Assembly: GCF_014656455.1 (NCBI RefSeq)
Contig: NZ_BNCL01000001.1
Span: 124,001-188,000, forward strand
Direction of reading: 5' to 3'
DNA length: 64,000 bases
Origin: Paracoccus aerius
GTDB taxonomy: Bacteria > Pseudomonadota > Alphaproteobacteria > Rhodobacterales > Rhodobacteraceae
A model generated the notes under the pieces. That model was given only the letters and a program-made list of their open reading frames with translations, did no database searches and was not told the DNA's origin. The translations under genes were made by a program, and so were the position numbers. The first letter of the stretch is position 1. The number at the start of each line of letters is the position of its first letter. Shown piece after piece: positions 1 to 8,623 of the stretch.

Positions 1-9
1 ACTTTTGCA

Positions 10-38
10 TTGAGTTATGGGCAAAACACCTTTATATG
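10..38 (+). promoter_or_regulatory. putative sigma-70 promoter of rpsA
   Basis: TTGAGT (10-15) and TATATG (33-38) are separated by exactly 17 bases, a good match to a housekeeping -35/-10 pair. Transcription would start near position 45 and leave a leader of about 148 bases before rpsA. Nothing else is recognisable in bases 1-192. The site is inferred from sequence only. Confidence 0.45.
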
Positions 39-192
39 CACGCCAGTCTTAGGGAGAGATGGTCAGAACAGACCGCAACGGAACGGGTCGGGCGTCACGC
101 CGCGACCCTTTGTCGTTCCCGAAAGGCGTCATAAAGACCGGCGGAGCCAACCGCATGGCCAGTAAAATCGTCGTAAAGGAAACCGATCATAT

Positions 193-1872
193 ATGTGCGC
201 TAAAGCGACCATGGAGGAATTCGAAGCCCTCCTGAACGAAAGCTTCGACATTGACACCCCGGACGAAGGTTCGGTCGTCAAGGGCCGCGTCATCGCCATC
301 GAGGCGGGACAGGCCATCATCGACGTCGGCTACAAGATGGAAGGCCGCGTCGATCTGAAGGAATTCGCAAATCCGGGCGAGGAGCCCAGCATCAAGGTCG
401 GCGACGAGGTCGAGGTCTATCTGGACCGCGTCGAGAACGCCCGCGGCGAAGCCAGCATCTCGCGCGAGAAAGCCCGCCGCGAGGAAGCCTGGGACCGTCT
501 GGAAAAAGCCTATGCCGATGAAGAGCGCGTCGAAGGCGCCATCTTCGGCCGCGTCAAGGGCGGCTTCACGGTCGACCTGGGCGGCGCTGTCGCCTTCCTG
601 CCCGGTTCGCAGGTCGATGTGCGCCCCGTGCGCGACGCCGGCCCGCTGATGGGTCTGAAGCAGCCGTTCCAGATCCTCAAGATGGACCGCCGCCGTGGCA
701 ACATCGTCGTGTCGCGCCGCGCCATCCTGGAAGAAAGCCGCGCCGAACAGCGCGCCGAGGTGATCGCCAACCTGACCGAAGGCCAGACCGTGGACGGCGT
801 CGTCAAGAACATCACCGAATACGGTGCGTTCGTCGACCTGGGCGGTGTTGACGGCCTGCTGCACGTCACCGACATGGCCTGGCGCCGCGTCAACCACCCG
901 TCCGAGATCCTGTCGATCGGCGAGACCCTGAAGGTCCAGGTCATCAAGATCAACAAGGACAGCCACCGCATCAGCCTGGGCATGAAGCAGCTGCAGGCCG
1001 ATCCGTGGGATACGGTGGGCGACAAGTTCCCGATCGGCTCGGTCCATCAGGGCCGCGTGACCAACATCACCGACTACGGCGCATTCGTCGAACTGGAAGC
1101 CGGTGTCGAGGGTCTGGTCCATGTCTCGGAAATGAGCTGGACCAAGAAGAACGTCCATCCGGGCAAGATCGTCTCGACCTCTCAGGAAGTCGAAGTGATG
1201 GTGCTGGAGATCGACGAAGCCAAGCGCCGCGTGTCGCTGGGCCTGAAGCAGACGCAGCGCAACCCGTGGGAAGTGTTTGCCGAAACGCATCCGACCGGCA
1301 CCGTGATCGAAGGCGAGGTCAAGAACATCACCGAATTCGGTTTGTTCGTGGGCTTGGAAGGCGATATCGACGGCATGGTCCACCTGTCGGACATCTCGTG
1401 GGATGCCCGCGGCGAAGACGCGATCCAGGACTTCCGCAAGGGCGACGTGGTGAAAGCCGTCGTCCAGGACGTGGATGTCGAGAAGGAACGCATCAGCCTG
1501 TCGATCAAGTCGCTGGAAAACGAGCACATGGCCGAAGCCGTTGACGGCGTGAAGCGTGGCTCGGTCGTGACCGTCGAGGTCACCGCGATCGAGGATGGTG
1601 GCGTCGAGGTGGAATACAACGGCGTCAAGTCGTTCATCCGCCGCAGCGATCTGGCCCGCGACCGTCAGGACCAGCGTCCCGAACGCTTCCAGGTCGGCGA
1701 CAAGGTCGATGCCCGCGTCACCAACATCGACACCAAGACCCGTCGTCTGGGCCTGTCGATCAAGGCACGCGAGATCGCCGAGGAAAAGGAAGCCATCGAC
1801 CAGTACGGCAGCTCGGATTCGGGCGCGTCGCTGGGCGACATCCTGGGCGCTGCCCTGAACCGCGGCAACTGA
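193..1872 (+). CDS. rpsA: 30S ribosomal protein S1
   Basis: The 559-residue product is ribosomal protein S1, which binds mRNA on the 30S subunit and helps initiation on structured or weak Shine-Dalgarno messages. Six S1 (OB-fold) repeats can be read in order at roughly residues 25-95, 113-178, 197-265, 282-352, 369-437 and 455-525. Repeats 3-5 carry the RNA-binding signatures 'NITEYGAFVDLGG', 'NITDYGAFVELE' and 'NITEFGLFVGLEG'. Length is normal for proteobacterial S1. The chosen ATG follows an AAAGGA box at 175-180; an in-frame ATG six codons later is an alternative. A strong terminator follows, so the gene is probably transcribed alone, perhaps with an upstream gene outside the window. Confidence 0.97.
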   Translation: MCAKATMEEFEALLNESFDIDTPDEGSVVKGRVIAIEAGQAIIDVGYKMEGRVDLKEFANPGEEPSIKVGDEVEVYLDRVENARGEASISREKARREEAWDRLEKAYADEERVEGAIFGRVKGGFTVDLGGAVAFLPGSQVDVRPVRDAGPLMGLKQPFQILKMDRRRGNIVVSRRAILEESRAEQRAEVIANLTEGQTVDGVVKNITEYGAFVDLGGVDGLLHVTDMAWRRVNHPSEILSIGETLKVQVIKINKDSHRISLGMKQLQADPWDTVGDKFPIGSVHQGRVTNITDYGAFVELEAGVEGLVHVSEMSWTKKNVHPGKIVSTSQEVEVMVLEIDEAKRRVSLGLKQTQRNPWEVFAETHPTGTVIEGEVKNITEFGLFVGLEGDIDGMVHLSDISWDARGEDAIQDFRKGDVVKAVVQDVDVEKERISLSIKSLENEHMAEAVDGVKRGSVVTVEVTAIEDGGVEVEYNGVKSFIRRSDLARDRQDQRPERFQVGDKVDARVTNIDTKTRRLGLSIKAREIAEEKEAIDQYGSSDSGASLGDILGAALNRGN

Positions 1873-1893
1873 TCGCGGCCCAGGCATGATATT

Positions 1894-1924
1894 GCCCGCT
1901 CCGCAGATGCGGGGCGGGCTTTTT
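1894..1924 (+). terminator. rho-independent terminator of rpsA
   Basis: An 11-bp stem (GCCCGCTCCGC / GCGGGGCGGGC, one G-T pair) with the loop AGAT is followed directly by TTTTT, 21 bases past the rpsA stop codon. Confidence 0.85.
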
Positions 1925-2078
1925 GCTGCCTGGCGAACGGGCAGGGAATCTCCACCTCTCTTGCGTGATCGAGGCAAAACTGGCATCGCTATGGAAACTG
2001 GGAACCTTTTCCTGCGTTGCCTCTTGTCACAAGTCCTGCGGACGACATCTTGCAGCCGTTACGCCACCTGGGGGGATG

Positions 2079-2363
2079 ATGATCCGGTCCGAATTGATCC
2101 AGCTTATCGCTGACGAAAACCCGCATCTGTTCCGGCGCGATGTCGAGCGGATCGTGAACACCGTGTTTGAGGAAATCATCAACGCCATGGCACGCGGCGA
2201 CAGGGTCGAACTTCGCGGCTTCGGGGCCTTCTCGGTCAAGAAGCGCGACGCCCGCACCGGCCGCAATCCCCGCACGGGCGAGGCCGTGGATGTGGACCAG
2301 AAGTCCGTTCCCTTCTTCAAGACCGGCAAACTGTTGCGTGATCGGTTGAACGGGGACGCCTGA
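2079..2363 (+). CDS. ihfB: integration host factor subunit beta
   Basis: The 94-residue product is the beta subunit of integration host factor, a nucleoid protein that bends DNA as a heterodimer with IhfA and assists transcription, replication and recombination. It starts '[17 protein letters not shown]' and contains the DNA-binding arm region '[10 protein letters not shown]'. The length equals that of E. coli IhfB. Two adjacent ATGs occur at 2076 and 2079. I chose the second, which gives the family N-terminus and a better distance from the GGGGGG box at 2070-2075. The rpsA-ihfB-lapA-trpF order is familiar from Rhodobacterales and many other proteobacteria. Confidence 0.95.
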   Translation: MIRSELIQLIADENPHLFRRDVERIVNTVFEEIINAMARGDRVELRGFGAFSVKKRDARTGRNPRTGEAVDVDQKSVPFFKTGKLLRDRLNGDA

Positions 2364-2423
2364 AGGGCTTATTAGGTTGCACAGCATCGTGCCGTGACCG
2401 GCGGCCGCAACCAAGGACATTCC

Positions 2424-2846
2424 ATGCGCTTTCTTCGACTGATCTTCGTGGTCCTGCTGGCGGTCATCCTGATTGCCGTGGCCTTGGCCAATCGCGAGAC
2501 GGTGACCCTGTCGGCCTTTCCGGCCAATTTCGGGCAGTTCCTCGGCGGCCGCTGGGCCGTCGATCTGCCCCTGTTCCTTGTGATCTTCCTGGCCTTCGCC
2601 CTCGGCATGATCGCCGGCCTGGTCTGGGAATGGCTGCGCGAGTCCCAGATCCGCCGCGAAGCCAAGGCACAGGCAAGCCGCGCGGCCAAGCTGGAAAGCG
2701 AAGTCGGCCACCTGCGCAGCCGCCACGCCGCCCCCAAGGACGAGGTTCTGGCGATCCTCGACAGCCCACGGGCCGGGCGGCAGCCGACGCTGCCGGCGGC
2801 TTCGGCGGAGCCGGCGGCAGGCACCACGCTGCCCGCCCGGACCTGA
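2424..2846 (+). CDS. LapA-domain (DUF1049) inner-membrane protein
   Basis: This 140-residue protein has two hydrophobic segments (about residues 3-23 and 47-67). A charged, probably coiled-coil stretch (69-98) and an Ala/Pro-rich tail follow. This is the architecture of LapA/DUF1049 proteins; in E. coli the homologue (YciS/LapA) works with LapB in controlling lipopolysaccharide synthesis. No lapB gene adjoins here, so that role is not shown. An AAGGA box at 2413-2417 supports the chosen ATG. The stop codon lies 3 bases before trpF, so the two are likely cotranscribed. Confidence 0.75.
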   Translation: MRFLRLIFVVLLAVILIAVALANRETVTLSAFPANFGQFLGGRWAVDLPLFLVIFLAFALGMIAGLVWEWLRESQIRREAKAQASRAAKLESEVGHLRSRHAAPKDEVLAILDSPRAGRQPTLPAASAEPAAGTTLPART

Positions 2847-2849
2847 GCC

Positions 2850-3482
2850 ATGTCGCAGGTCAAGATCTGCGGCCTGCGCCGGCCCGAGCACATCTCTGCG
2901 GCTGCCGAGGCCGGGGCGCGCTACGTGGGCCTGGTGTTCTTTCCGAATTCGCCCCGCGCGGTCTCGGTTGACGAGGCTGTAATGCTGGCACCCCTGGTGC
3001 CGGTCGGGGTGGCGCGTGTCGGGCTGTTCGTCGATCCGGACGATGCCCTGCTGGACGAGGTTGTGGCCCGTGTGCCGCTTGACGTGATCCAGCTTCACGG
3101 CAGCGAAAGCCCGGATCGGGTGGCTGCGGTCAAGGCGCTGACCGGCCTGCCGGTGATGAAGGCGGTGGGTCTTTCCGACGCCTCGGACCTGCCGGCGCTG
3201 ACGGATTACGGGCTGGTGGCGGACATGCTGCTGGTCGATGCCAAGCCGCCGCGTGACGCCGACCTTCCGGGTGGTAACGGCCTGTCCTTTGACTGGCGCC
3301 TGCTGGTCGGTCGCAAGTGGCTGCGCCCCTGGATGCTGGCGGGCGGGCTGACGGCACAGAACGTGGCCGAGGCCATCCGCCTGACCGGCGCGCCCGCCGT
3401 GGACGTGTCCTCGGGCGTGGAGGCTGAGCCGGGCCTGAAGGACGAGGGGCTGATCCGCGCCTTTATCGCAGCCGCGTCATGA
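2850..3482 (+). CDS. trpF: phosphoribosylanthranilate isomerase
   Basis: The 210-residue (beta/alpha)8 enzyme converts N-(5-phosphoribosyl)anthranilate to CdRP, the third step of tryptophan synthesis. The general base Cys7 lies in 'VKICGL' and the general acid Asp130 in 'LLVDAK'; phosphate-binding segments such as 'DVSSGVE' are present near the C-terminus. The gene sits between lapA and an acetyltransferase gene, which it overlaps by 4 bases (ATGA). trpB follows shortly after, the common alphaproteobacterial trpF-trpB(-trpA) arrangement, here with an insertion. No trp leader peptide or attenuator is visible. Confidence 0.95.
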   Translation: MSQVKICGLRRPEHISAAAEAGARYVGLVFFPNSPRAVSVDEAVMLAPLVPVGVARVGLFVDPDDALLDEVVARVPLDVIQLHGSESPDRVAAVKALTGLPVMKAVGLSDASDLPALTDYGLVADMLLVDAKPPRDADLPGGNGLSFDWRLLVGRKWLRPWMLAGGLTAQNVAEAIRLTGAPAVDVSSGVEAEPGLKDEGLIRAFIAAAS

Positions 3483-3925
3483 CCGTCCTGTTCCGTCCTG
3501 CCGCGCGCGACGAGGTTCCGGCGGTCGTGGCTCTCCTGGCCGACGACATCCTGGGGCAGGCGCGCGAGACGACCGATCCCGCGCCCTATCTTTCCGCCTT
3601 TGACGCAATGCAGCGCCAGGGCGAAAACCACCTGATCGTCGGCCTGTCCGGCGACCGATTGGTGGCCTGCTATCAGTTGATCTTCATCCCCGGCCTCTCG
3701 GCCAAGGCAACGCTTCGCGCGCAGATCGAGGGGGTGCGCGTCGCCTCTGACCTGCGGGGCCGGGGGATCGGCGCGCTGCTGGTGGCCGATGCCGAAGCGC
3801 GGGCCCGCGCCGCCGGCTGCGGGCAGATGCAGCTGACCACCAACCGGACCCGCATGGACGCGCATCGCTTCTATGACCGCCTGGGCTTCACCCCCAGCCA
3901 TATCGGCTATAAGAAGACGCTCTGA
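3479..3925 (+). CDS. GNAT family N-acetyltransferase
   Basis: A single-domain GNAT fold of 148 residues. The acetyl-CoA pyrophosphate-binding signature 'RGRGIG' is at 93-98, and the later motif 'HRFYDRLGF' is typical of small-molecule acetyltransferases. The start overlaps the trpF stop by 4 bases, so it is probably translationally coupled to trpF. It separates trpF from trpB. The substrate cannot be read from sequence, and a link to tryptophan synthesis is only positional. Confidence 0.85.
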   Translation: MTVLFRPAARDEVPAVVALLADDILGQARETTDPAPYLSAFDAMQRQGENHLIVGLSGDRLVACYQLIFIPGLSAKATLRAQIEGVRVASDLRGRGIGALLVADAEARARAAGCGQMQLTTNRTRMDAHRFYDRLGFTPSHIGYKKTL

Positions 3926-3927
3926 GG

Positions 3928-3959
3928 CTTCTTCGTTGCCCAAATACCCATTCCAACCG
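3928..3959. repeat. dispersed intergenic element, copy A
   Basis: The segment beginning GCTTCTTCGTTG and containing CAAATACCCA matches 37717-37748 at 27 of 32 positions by eye. It also matches, in the opposite orientation, the core of 37543-37566. It fills most of the spacer between the acetyltransferase gene and trpB. It looks like a REP-type intergenic repeat. Confidence 0.55.
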
Positions 3960-3972
3960 TGAAGGCGATCCC

Positions 3973-5199
3973 ATGGCCGATGATCTGGTGAACAGCTACA
4001 AGACCGGCCCCGATGAGCAGGGCCGGTTCGGCATCTATGGGGGCCGCTTCGTCAGCGAGACCCTGATGCCGCTGATCCTGGACCTGGAAGCCGAATACGA
4101 ACGCGCCAAGACGGACCCTGAATTCTGGGCCCAGATGGACGACCTCTGGACCCACTATGTCGGGCGGCCCTCGCCCTTGTATTTCGCGGAACGGCTGACG
4201 GAATACTTGGGCGGCGCCAAGATCTACATGAAGCGGGATGAACTGAATCACACCGGCGCGCACAAGATCAACAACGTGCTGGGCCAGATCCTGCTGGCGC
4301 GCCGCATGGGCAAGACCCGGATCATCGCCGAAACCGGCGCGGGCCAGCACGGCGTGGCGACCGCGACGGTCTGCGCGCGCTTTGGCCTGAAATGCGTGGT
4401 CTACATGGGCGCACACGACGTGGAACGCCAGGCGCCGAACGTGTTCCGGATGCGTCTGCTGGGGGCCGAGGTCGTGCCCGTCACCAGCGGTCGCGGCACG
4501 CTGAAGGACGCCATGAACGACGCGCTGCGGGATTGGGTGACGAATGTGCGCGACACCTTCTATTGCATCGGCACCGTGGCCGGCCCGCACCCCTATCCGG
4601 CGATGGTCCGCGATTTCCAGTCGATCATCGGGAAAGAGGTCAAGGAGCAGATCCTGCCGCGCGAAGGCCGGCTGCCCGACACCATCATCGCCGCGATCGG
4701 CGGCGGGTCGAATGCAATGGGCCTGTTCTACCCCTTCCTCGACGACAAGGAAGTCCGCATCATTGGCGTCGAGGCTGGCGGCAAGGGCGTGGACGACCGG
4801 ATGGAGCATTGCGCCAGCCTGTCGGGCGGGCGCGCGGGCGTCTTGCACGGCAACCGCACCTATCTGCTGCAGGACGACGACGGCCAGATCCTGGAAGGCC
4901 ATTCGATCAGCGCGGGCCTGGACTATCCGGGCATCGGCCCGGAACATGCCTGGCTGAACGATACCGGCCGCGCCGAATATGTCAGCATCACAGACGACGA
5001 GGCCCTGGCCGCGTTCCAGTTGTGCTGCGCCCAAGAAGGGATCATCCCGGCACTGGAGCCCAGCCATGCCCTGGCCCATGTCATCAAGATTGCGCCGGGC
5101 CTGCCGCGCGACCATCTTATCGTGATGAACATGTGCGGGCGCGGCGACAAGGACATCTTCACCGTCGCCAAGCATCTGGGCTTTGATATCAAGACGTAA
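3973..5199 (+). CDS. trpB: tryptophan synthase beta chain
   Basis: The 408-residue PLP enzyme condenses indole with serine to give tryptophan, in an alpha2-beta2 complex with TrpA. The Schiff-base lysine is K98 in 'HTGAHKINN', followed by 'ETGAGQHG' and the phosphate-binding 'GGGSNA'. The N-terminus '[17 protein letters not shown]' is standard. It lies 47 bases downstream of the acetyltransferase gene with repeat copy A between them. trpA is not adjacent; the next gene encodes an unrelated secreted protein. Confidence 0.97.
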   Translation: MADDLVNSYKTGPDEQGRFGIYGGRFVSETLMPLILDLEAEYERAKTDPEFWAQMDDLWTHYVGRPSPLYFAERLTEYLGGAKIYMKRDELNHTGAHKINNVLGQILLARRMGKTRIIAETGAGQHGVATATVCARFGLKCVVYMGAHDVERQAPNVFRMRLLGAEVVPVTSGRGTLKDAMNDALRDWVTNVRDTFYCIGTVAGPHPYPAMVRDFQSIIGKEVKEQILPREGRLPDTIIAAIGGGSNAMGLFYPFLDDKEVRIIGVEAGGKGVDDRMEHCASLSGGRAGVLHGNRTYLLQDDDGQILEGHSISAGLDYPGIGPEHAWLNDTGRAEYVSITDDEALAAFQLCCAQEGIIPALEPSHALAHVIKIAPGLPRDHLIVMNMCGRGDKDIFTVAKHLGFDIKT

Positions 5200-5259
5200 G
5201 GCGCTGGAACCTCTGTGATGCGCCGCGGGTTGAGGCCCGACCGCATGACGGAGGACACC

Positions 5260-5916
5260 ATGCTCAAGACATCGCAGAAGACATCCCTGGCCCTCGCGCT
5301 GATCGGCGCGACCGGGGGCTTTCTGGCCACGCCGGCCCTGACCCAGACGGTGGTCGAGACGCCCGGCGGCAATACCGCCGTCATCGTCGATCCCGCATTG
5401 CAGCCGCAGCCCCCGGTCGGCGCAGTCGCCGTCCCGGCCTTCCCCTTGCCCGAGCAGATCCAGAACGACCAGGTCGTGATCGAGACGCTGCTGTCCCAGG
5501 GCTTCACCGACATCCACATCCTGCGCGAAGGCGCGCTGATGACGGTGAACGCGCAGCGCAACGGGCAGCCGACCGAACTGGTCTACAGCATCGCGAATGG
5601 CAGCCTTGTCTCGGTTGATGGCGTCGAGATGCGCGCAGGCCCGGACACCAGCAGCGGAGGCGACGTGGCCCGGGACGTGCTTGGGGGCAACAATAGCGGC
5701 GGCACCACCGATGCCGATGACGGCGCGGAAGACGGCGATACGGGTGCGGACGCCGGAACTGGCACGGGTGGCGAGGCTGGGGCAGGCGGCTCTGACGGTG
5801 GTTCCGATGGCGGTGGCGCAGGATCGGACGGTGCCAGCGGTTCCGACGGCGGATCGGACGGCGGATCGGATGGTGGGTCCGATGGCGGTTCGGGCGGGTC
5901 CGGCAGCAACGGGTAA
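5260..5916 (+). CDS. secreted PepSY-like protein with Ser/Asp/Gly repeat tail
   Basis: The start at 5260 follows GGAGG at 5250-5254, giving 218 residues. There is an N-terminal signal peptide (about 1-28). A globular stretch follows ('VVIETLLSQGFTDIHILREG' ... 'ELVYSIANGSLVSVDG') that resembles PepSY-like domains of Rhodobacteraceae; this assignment is by eye. From about residue 150 the chain becomes Asp/Gly/Ser-rich and ends in repeated SDGG units. The tail is probably flexible and acidic and might bind cations or act as a spacer. Function unknown. It is convergent with the DUF4893 gene. Confidence 0.7.
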   Translation: MLKTSQKTSLALALIGATGGFLATPALTQTVVETPGGNTAVIVDPALQPQPPVGAVAVPAFPLPEQIQNDQVVIETLLSQGFTDIHILREGALMTVNAQRNGQPTELVYSIANGSLVSVDGVEMRAGPDTSSGGDVARDVLGGNNSGGTTDADDGAEDGDTGADAGTGTGGEAGAGGSDGGSDGGGAGSDGASGSDGGSDGGSDGGSDGGSGGSGSNG

Positions 5917-5926
5917 CACCAGGACA

Positions 5927-5944
5927 CCGGGCCTTTTGGCCCGG
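5927..5944. terminator. hairpin between convergent genes
   Basis: A perfect 7-bp stem CCGGGCC / GGCCCGG with a TTTT loop lies between two convergent stop codons (5916 and 5949). There is no real T-run on either side, so termination strength is uncertain. Confidence 0.4.
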
Positions 5945-5948
5945 CGTT

Positions 5949-6551
5949 TCAACGCGTCAGCAGCAGGATGTTGAAGCGCGATTCCAGCTGCGGGCTGGGG
6001 AACAGGATTCGCCCTTTGGTCTGCGAGACCATTTCCACAACACCCACTTCGGGCAGTCTTTGCGGGTCGGCCTGAATGTCGGCTTGTTCGGGCAGTTCCG
6101 CGTAGGCGGGCGGCCTATCGCCCGCGATGAAGCCCGTTCCCAGATAGACCAGCCGGTCGCCATCACGATAGATCTGCCCTTTGGTCCGCTGCGAGCCAGT
6201 CAGCTTTTCGAAGCCACCATCGGTCGTCATCCTGCAGTTGAATGGGCTATAGGCTGTCACTGGCAAAAGGCCGCCCACCTTGATCATCCGACAGGACCAG
6301 TCCCCGGCCAGGATCGGGACAGCGTGGTCCGCCGGCAGGGCCTTCCCGGACAACGCCTCGATCATCATGTCCAGATCCGCCCCTCCGCCCTCGGATAGGG
6401 CCTGAAGCAGCGCATCCCCGGCCGCGGCATGATAGCCGGCAAGCCGTTCCCGGTCCGCGGGCCTGATCGGCATTTCGCTGGGCAGATCCTGCGCCAGGAC
6501 TTGGAGGGGCAGCACACTCAGCGCAAGTGCCAGACGCTTAGCTTTGCGCAT
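5949..6551 (-). CDS. DUF4893 domain-containing secreted protein
   Basis: A 200-residue protein starting 'MRKAKRLALALSVLPL' with a cleavable signal peptide (about 1-20), so it is likely periplasmic. The body shows DUF4893 hallmarks: 'RPADRERLAGY', 'GDWSCRMIKVGGL', 'EKLTGSQRT' and 'DGDRLVYLGTGF'. The family is of unknown function and occurs mainly in Rhodobacterales. The chosen start lies inside the end of the upstream DUF2237 gene (14-base overlap), indicating cotranscription and possible coupling. An in-frame ATG three codons further upstream is an alternative. Confidence 0.75.
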   Translation of the reverse strand: MRKAKRLALALSVLPLQVLAQDLPSEMPIRPADRERLAGYHAAAGDALLQALSEGGGADLDMMIEALSGKALPADHAVPILAGDWSCRMIKVGGLLPVTAYSPFNCRMTTDGGFEKLTGSQRTKGQIYRDGDRLVYLGTGFIAGDRPPAYAELPEQADIQADPQRLPEVGVVEMVSQTKGRILFPSPQLESRFNILLLTR

Positions 6552-6912
6552 TGACGGCATGGGCGCGCAGCAGCTCGATCGGGATGATGTCAAGCGCCCG
6601 AGCATGGGTCGATTCCAGCACGACCTTCGGCGCCCCGAACTCTTGCGCGGCCTGGAGGAAACGCGCCGCGCAGAGGCACCAGCGGTCGCCAGGCTTCAGC
6701 CCGTCGAAACGGTATTCGGGACGCGGCGTGCTCAGGTCGTTGCCCAGATATTTCGACAGCGCCAGGAACTCGGCGTCGACCACCACGCAGACGGTGTGGC
6801 TGCCGGCATCCTCTGGTCCCGTGTCGCAGCAGCCGTTGCGGTAAAACCCCGTCAGCGGCTTCATCGAGCAAGGCTCGAGCCGTGTTCCAAGGACGTTCAG
6901 CGACGGTTCCAT
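6538..6912 (-). CDS. DUF2237 family protein
   Basis: The 124-residue protein begins 'MEPSLNVLGTRLEPCS' and carries the family blocks 'GFYRNGCCDTGPEDAGSHTV', 'GNDLSTPRPEYRFDGLKPGD' and 'RWCLCAARF'. Conserved cysteines sit at 15, 28, 29, 42, 79 and 81, suggesting a metal site or redox role, but DUF2237 has no established function. A start five codons upstream (6927) is possible. It overlaps the DUF4893 gene by 14 bases. Confidence 0.85.
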   Translation of the reverse strand: MEPSLNVLGTRLEPCSMKPLTGFYRNGCCDTGPEDAGSHTVCVVVDAEFLALSKYLGNDLSTPRPEYRFDGLKPGDRWCLCAARFLQAAQEFGAPKVVLESTHARALDIIPIELLRAHAVNAQS

Positions 6913-6968
6913 GTCCGATCCTCCCAAGGGTCAGGCTAGCGCCAGGGACGGGCGAGGCCAACCCCGGA

Positions 6969-7676
6969 TCAGCGGAAGCGGTCGGTCAGTTGCCGCAGCT
7001 TGTCCGTCAGGGTCGCGGGCTTGTCGGGCTCTGCCGGGGCGAGGGATGGGGGGGAGTCCTTGACGGGCGCGGGCGTGGCCAGGGCGGGCCGCGTCCCGCT
7101 GTTTCGCGCGGGCTGGGTTCGGGCCGCCACAAGGTTCTGGAACCGCGCGCCGTCGCCTTGGGCCAAAGCCTCGGCCCCGTCCGAGATGCCGCGCAGCAGG
7201 TCGTCCAGCCATTCTTGGTCGGCCTTTGCGAAGTCCGACAGGACATATCCCGCGACCCGGTCCTTGTGGCCCGGATGGCCGATCCCCAGCCGGACGCGGC
7301 CATAATCGGGGCCGATATGCTGGTGGATCGACCGAAGCCCGTTATGACCCGCATGGCCGCCGCCCTGCTTGACCCGGCACTTGGCGGGCGCCAGATCCAG
7401 TTCGTCATGCAGGACGATCACGTCTTCCGGGTTCAGCTTTAGGTATCGCATCGCTTCGCCAACCGATTGCCCTGACAGGTTCATGAAGCCCTGCGGCTTC
7501 AGCAGGGTGACCCGCATGGCCCCCAGCCGGCCTTCAGATACAAGACCCTGGAAGCGCGCCTTCCATGGGGAAAAGCCATGATCCTGGGCGATCCGGTCCA
7601 CGGCCATGAAGCCGATATTGTGGCGGTTTGCGGCATATTTCGCGCCGGGATTGCCCAGACCCACGATCAGTTTCAT
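6969..7676 (-). CDS. pth: peptidyl-tRNA hydrolase
   Basis: The 235-residue product hydrolyses peptidyl-tRNAs released from stalled ribosomes. The catalytic set is present: N10 ('GLGNPG'), H19 ('NRHNIGF'), N66 ('GFMNLSG') and D91 ('LHDELDL'). The domain ends near residue 190. A Pro/Ala-rich linker and a basic C-terminal helix ('[11 protein letters not shown]') add about 45 residues over the E. coli enzyme. AGGAG six bases before 7676 favours 'MKLIVGLG' over the upstream ATG at 7682. It is divergent from clpP. No rplY/ctc gene, a frequent pth neighbour, is in view. Confidence 0.95.
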   Translation of the reverse strand: MKLIVGLGNPGAKYAANRHNIGFMAVDRIAQDHGFSPWKARFQGLVSEGRLGAMRVTLLKPQGFMNLSGQSVGEAMRYLKLNPEDVIVLHDELDLAPAKCRVKQGGGHAGHNGLRSIHQHIGPDYGRVRLGIGHPGHKDRVAGYVLSDFAKADQEWLDDLLRGISDGAEALAQGDGARFQNLVAARTQPARNSGTRPALATPAPVKDSPPSLAPAEPDKPATLTDKLRQLTDRFR

Positions 7677-7839
7677 GTCCATCTCCTGCTGGCGGCGCCG
7701 TCGGGGACGGGCCGAACTTCGTTCCATGCCTTGCAGCGGACCTTGCCCGTTACTAAGACTCTGTCAACCTTTCGCGGCTATCGGTGGGATCAGCGCCCTG
7801 GCGAATCGCGGGAACAGGGACACAAGGCAAGGACAGACG

Positions 7840-8472
7840 ATGACCGATCCGGCAGAATTCTACATGAACACCCTTGTCCCCATGGTGGTCGAACAGACCT
7901 CTCGCGGGGAACGGGCCTATGACATCTTCTCGCGCCTGCTCAAGGAACGGATCATCTTCGTGTCGGGTCCCGTGCATGACGGCATGTCCACCCTGATCTG
8001 CGCGCAATTGCTGTTTCTGGAAGCTGAAAATCCCAACAAGGATATCAGCATGTACATCAACAGCCCCGGCGGCGTCGTGACCTCGGGCCTGTCGATCTAT
8101 GACACGATGCAATACATCCGCCCGCGCGTCTCGACGCTGGTGGTCGGGCAGGCCGCCTCGATGGGCTCGCTGCTGCTGGCGGCGGGCGAACCGGGGCTGC
8201 GCTATTCGCTGCCCAACAGTCGCGTGATGGTCCACCAGCCCTCGGGCGGGTTCCAGGGACAGGCCACTGACATCCTGATCCACGCACGCGAGACAGAGAA
8301 GCTGAAGCGCCGCCTGAACGAGATTTACGTGGCCCATACCGGCCGCAGCCTTGAGGAAGTCGAGCAGGCGTTGGAGCGTGACCGCTTCATGTCGCCCGAA
8401 GAGGCAAGGGACTGGGGTCTGATCGACGAAGTGGTTGCCCCGCGCGGCAAGGCGGAACCCGAGAAGAAATAG
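7840..8472 (+). CDS. clpP: ATP-dependent Clp protease proteolytic subunit
   Basis: This 210-residue serine peptidase forms the tetradecameric barrel that degrades substrates unfolded by ClpX or ClpA. The catalytic triad is Ser107 ('GQAASMGS'), His132 ('VHQPSGG') and Asp181 ('ERDRFM'). The N-terminus '[19 protein letters not shown]' fits alphaproteobacterial ClpP. The start is preceded by an AAGGCAAGGA region at 7824-7833. clpX follows after 151 bases on the same strand, the standard clpP-clpX pairing. No clear heat-shock promoter was recognised. Confidence 0.97.
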   Translation: MTDPAEFYMNTLVPMVVEQTSRGERAYDIFSRLLKERIIFVSGPVHDGMSTLICAQLLFLEAENPNKDISMYINSPGGVVTSGLSIYDTMQYIRPRVSTLVVGQAASMGSLLLAAGEPGLRYSLPNSRVMVHQPSGGFQGQATDILIHARETEKLKRRLNEIYVAHTGRSLEEVEQALERDRFMSPEEARDWGLIDEVVAPRGKAEPEKK

Positions 8473-8487
8473 ACTTGTTGGGGATTG

Positions 8488-8503
8488 TGACGCGCCTGCG
8501 TCA
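8488..8503. promoter_or_regulatory. palindrome in the clpP-clpX spacer
   Basis: TGACGC (8488-8493) and GCGTCA (8498-8503) form a perfect 6-bp inverted repeat around GCCT, 16 bases after the clpP stop codon. It has no T-run. It could be an operator for a clpX-proximal promoter or a weak RNA hairpin. I cannot assign a binding protein. Confidence 0.3.
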
Positions 8504-8623
8504 TCCTTAACATAAGGAACACAGGCCTGCGGCGATCCTTTCGCCGCTGGACAATTCAGTTGCGGCCCCCGGCGCCGGGCCGCCCGCGGTTGGCAGACCT
8601 GCGGCAATCAAGGATCTTGGACG

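Noticed and set aside
187..1986. Long open frame of 599 codons antisense to rpsA
   Set aside because: It mirrors the rpsA codon pattern in GC-rich DNA, has no recognisable domain, and rpsA is unmistakable on the other strand.
5800..5910. Tandem GGATCGGACGGC-like repeats as a non-coding array
   Set aside because: They are the codons of SDGG units at the end of a signal-peptide-bearing gene and stay in frame to the stop.
8473..8623. tRNA or small RNA gene in the clpP-clpX gap
   Set aside because: No T-loop GTTCGA motif or cloverleaf pairing was found; only a short dyad is present.
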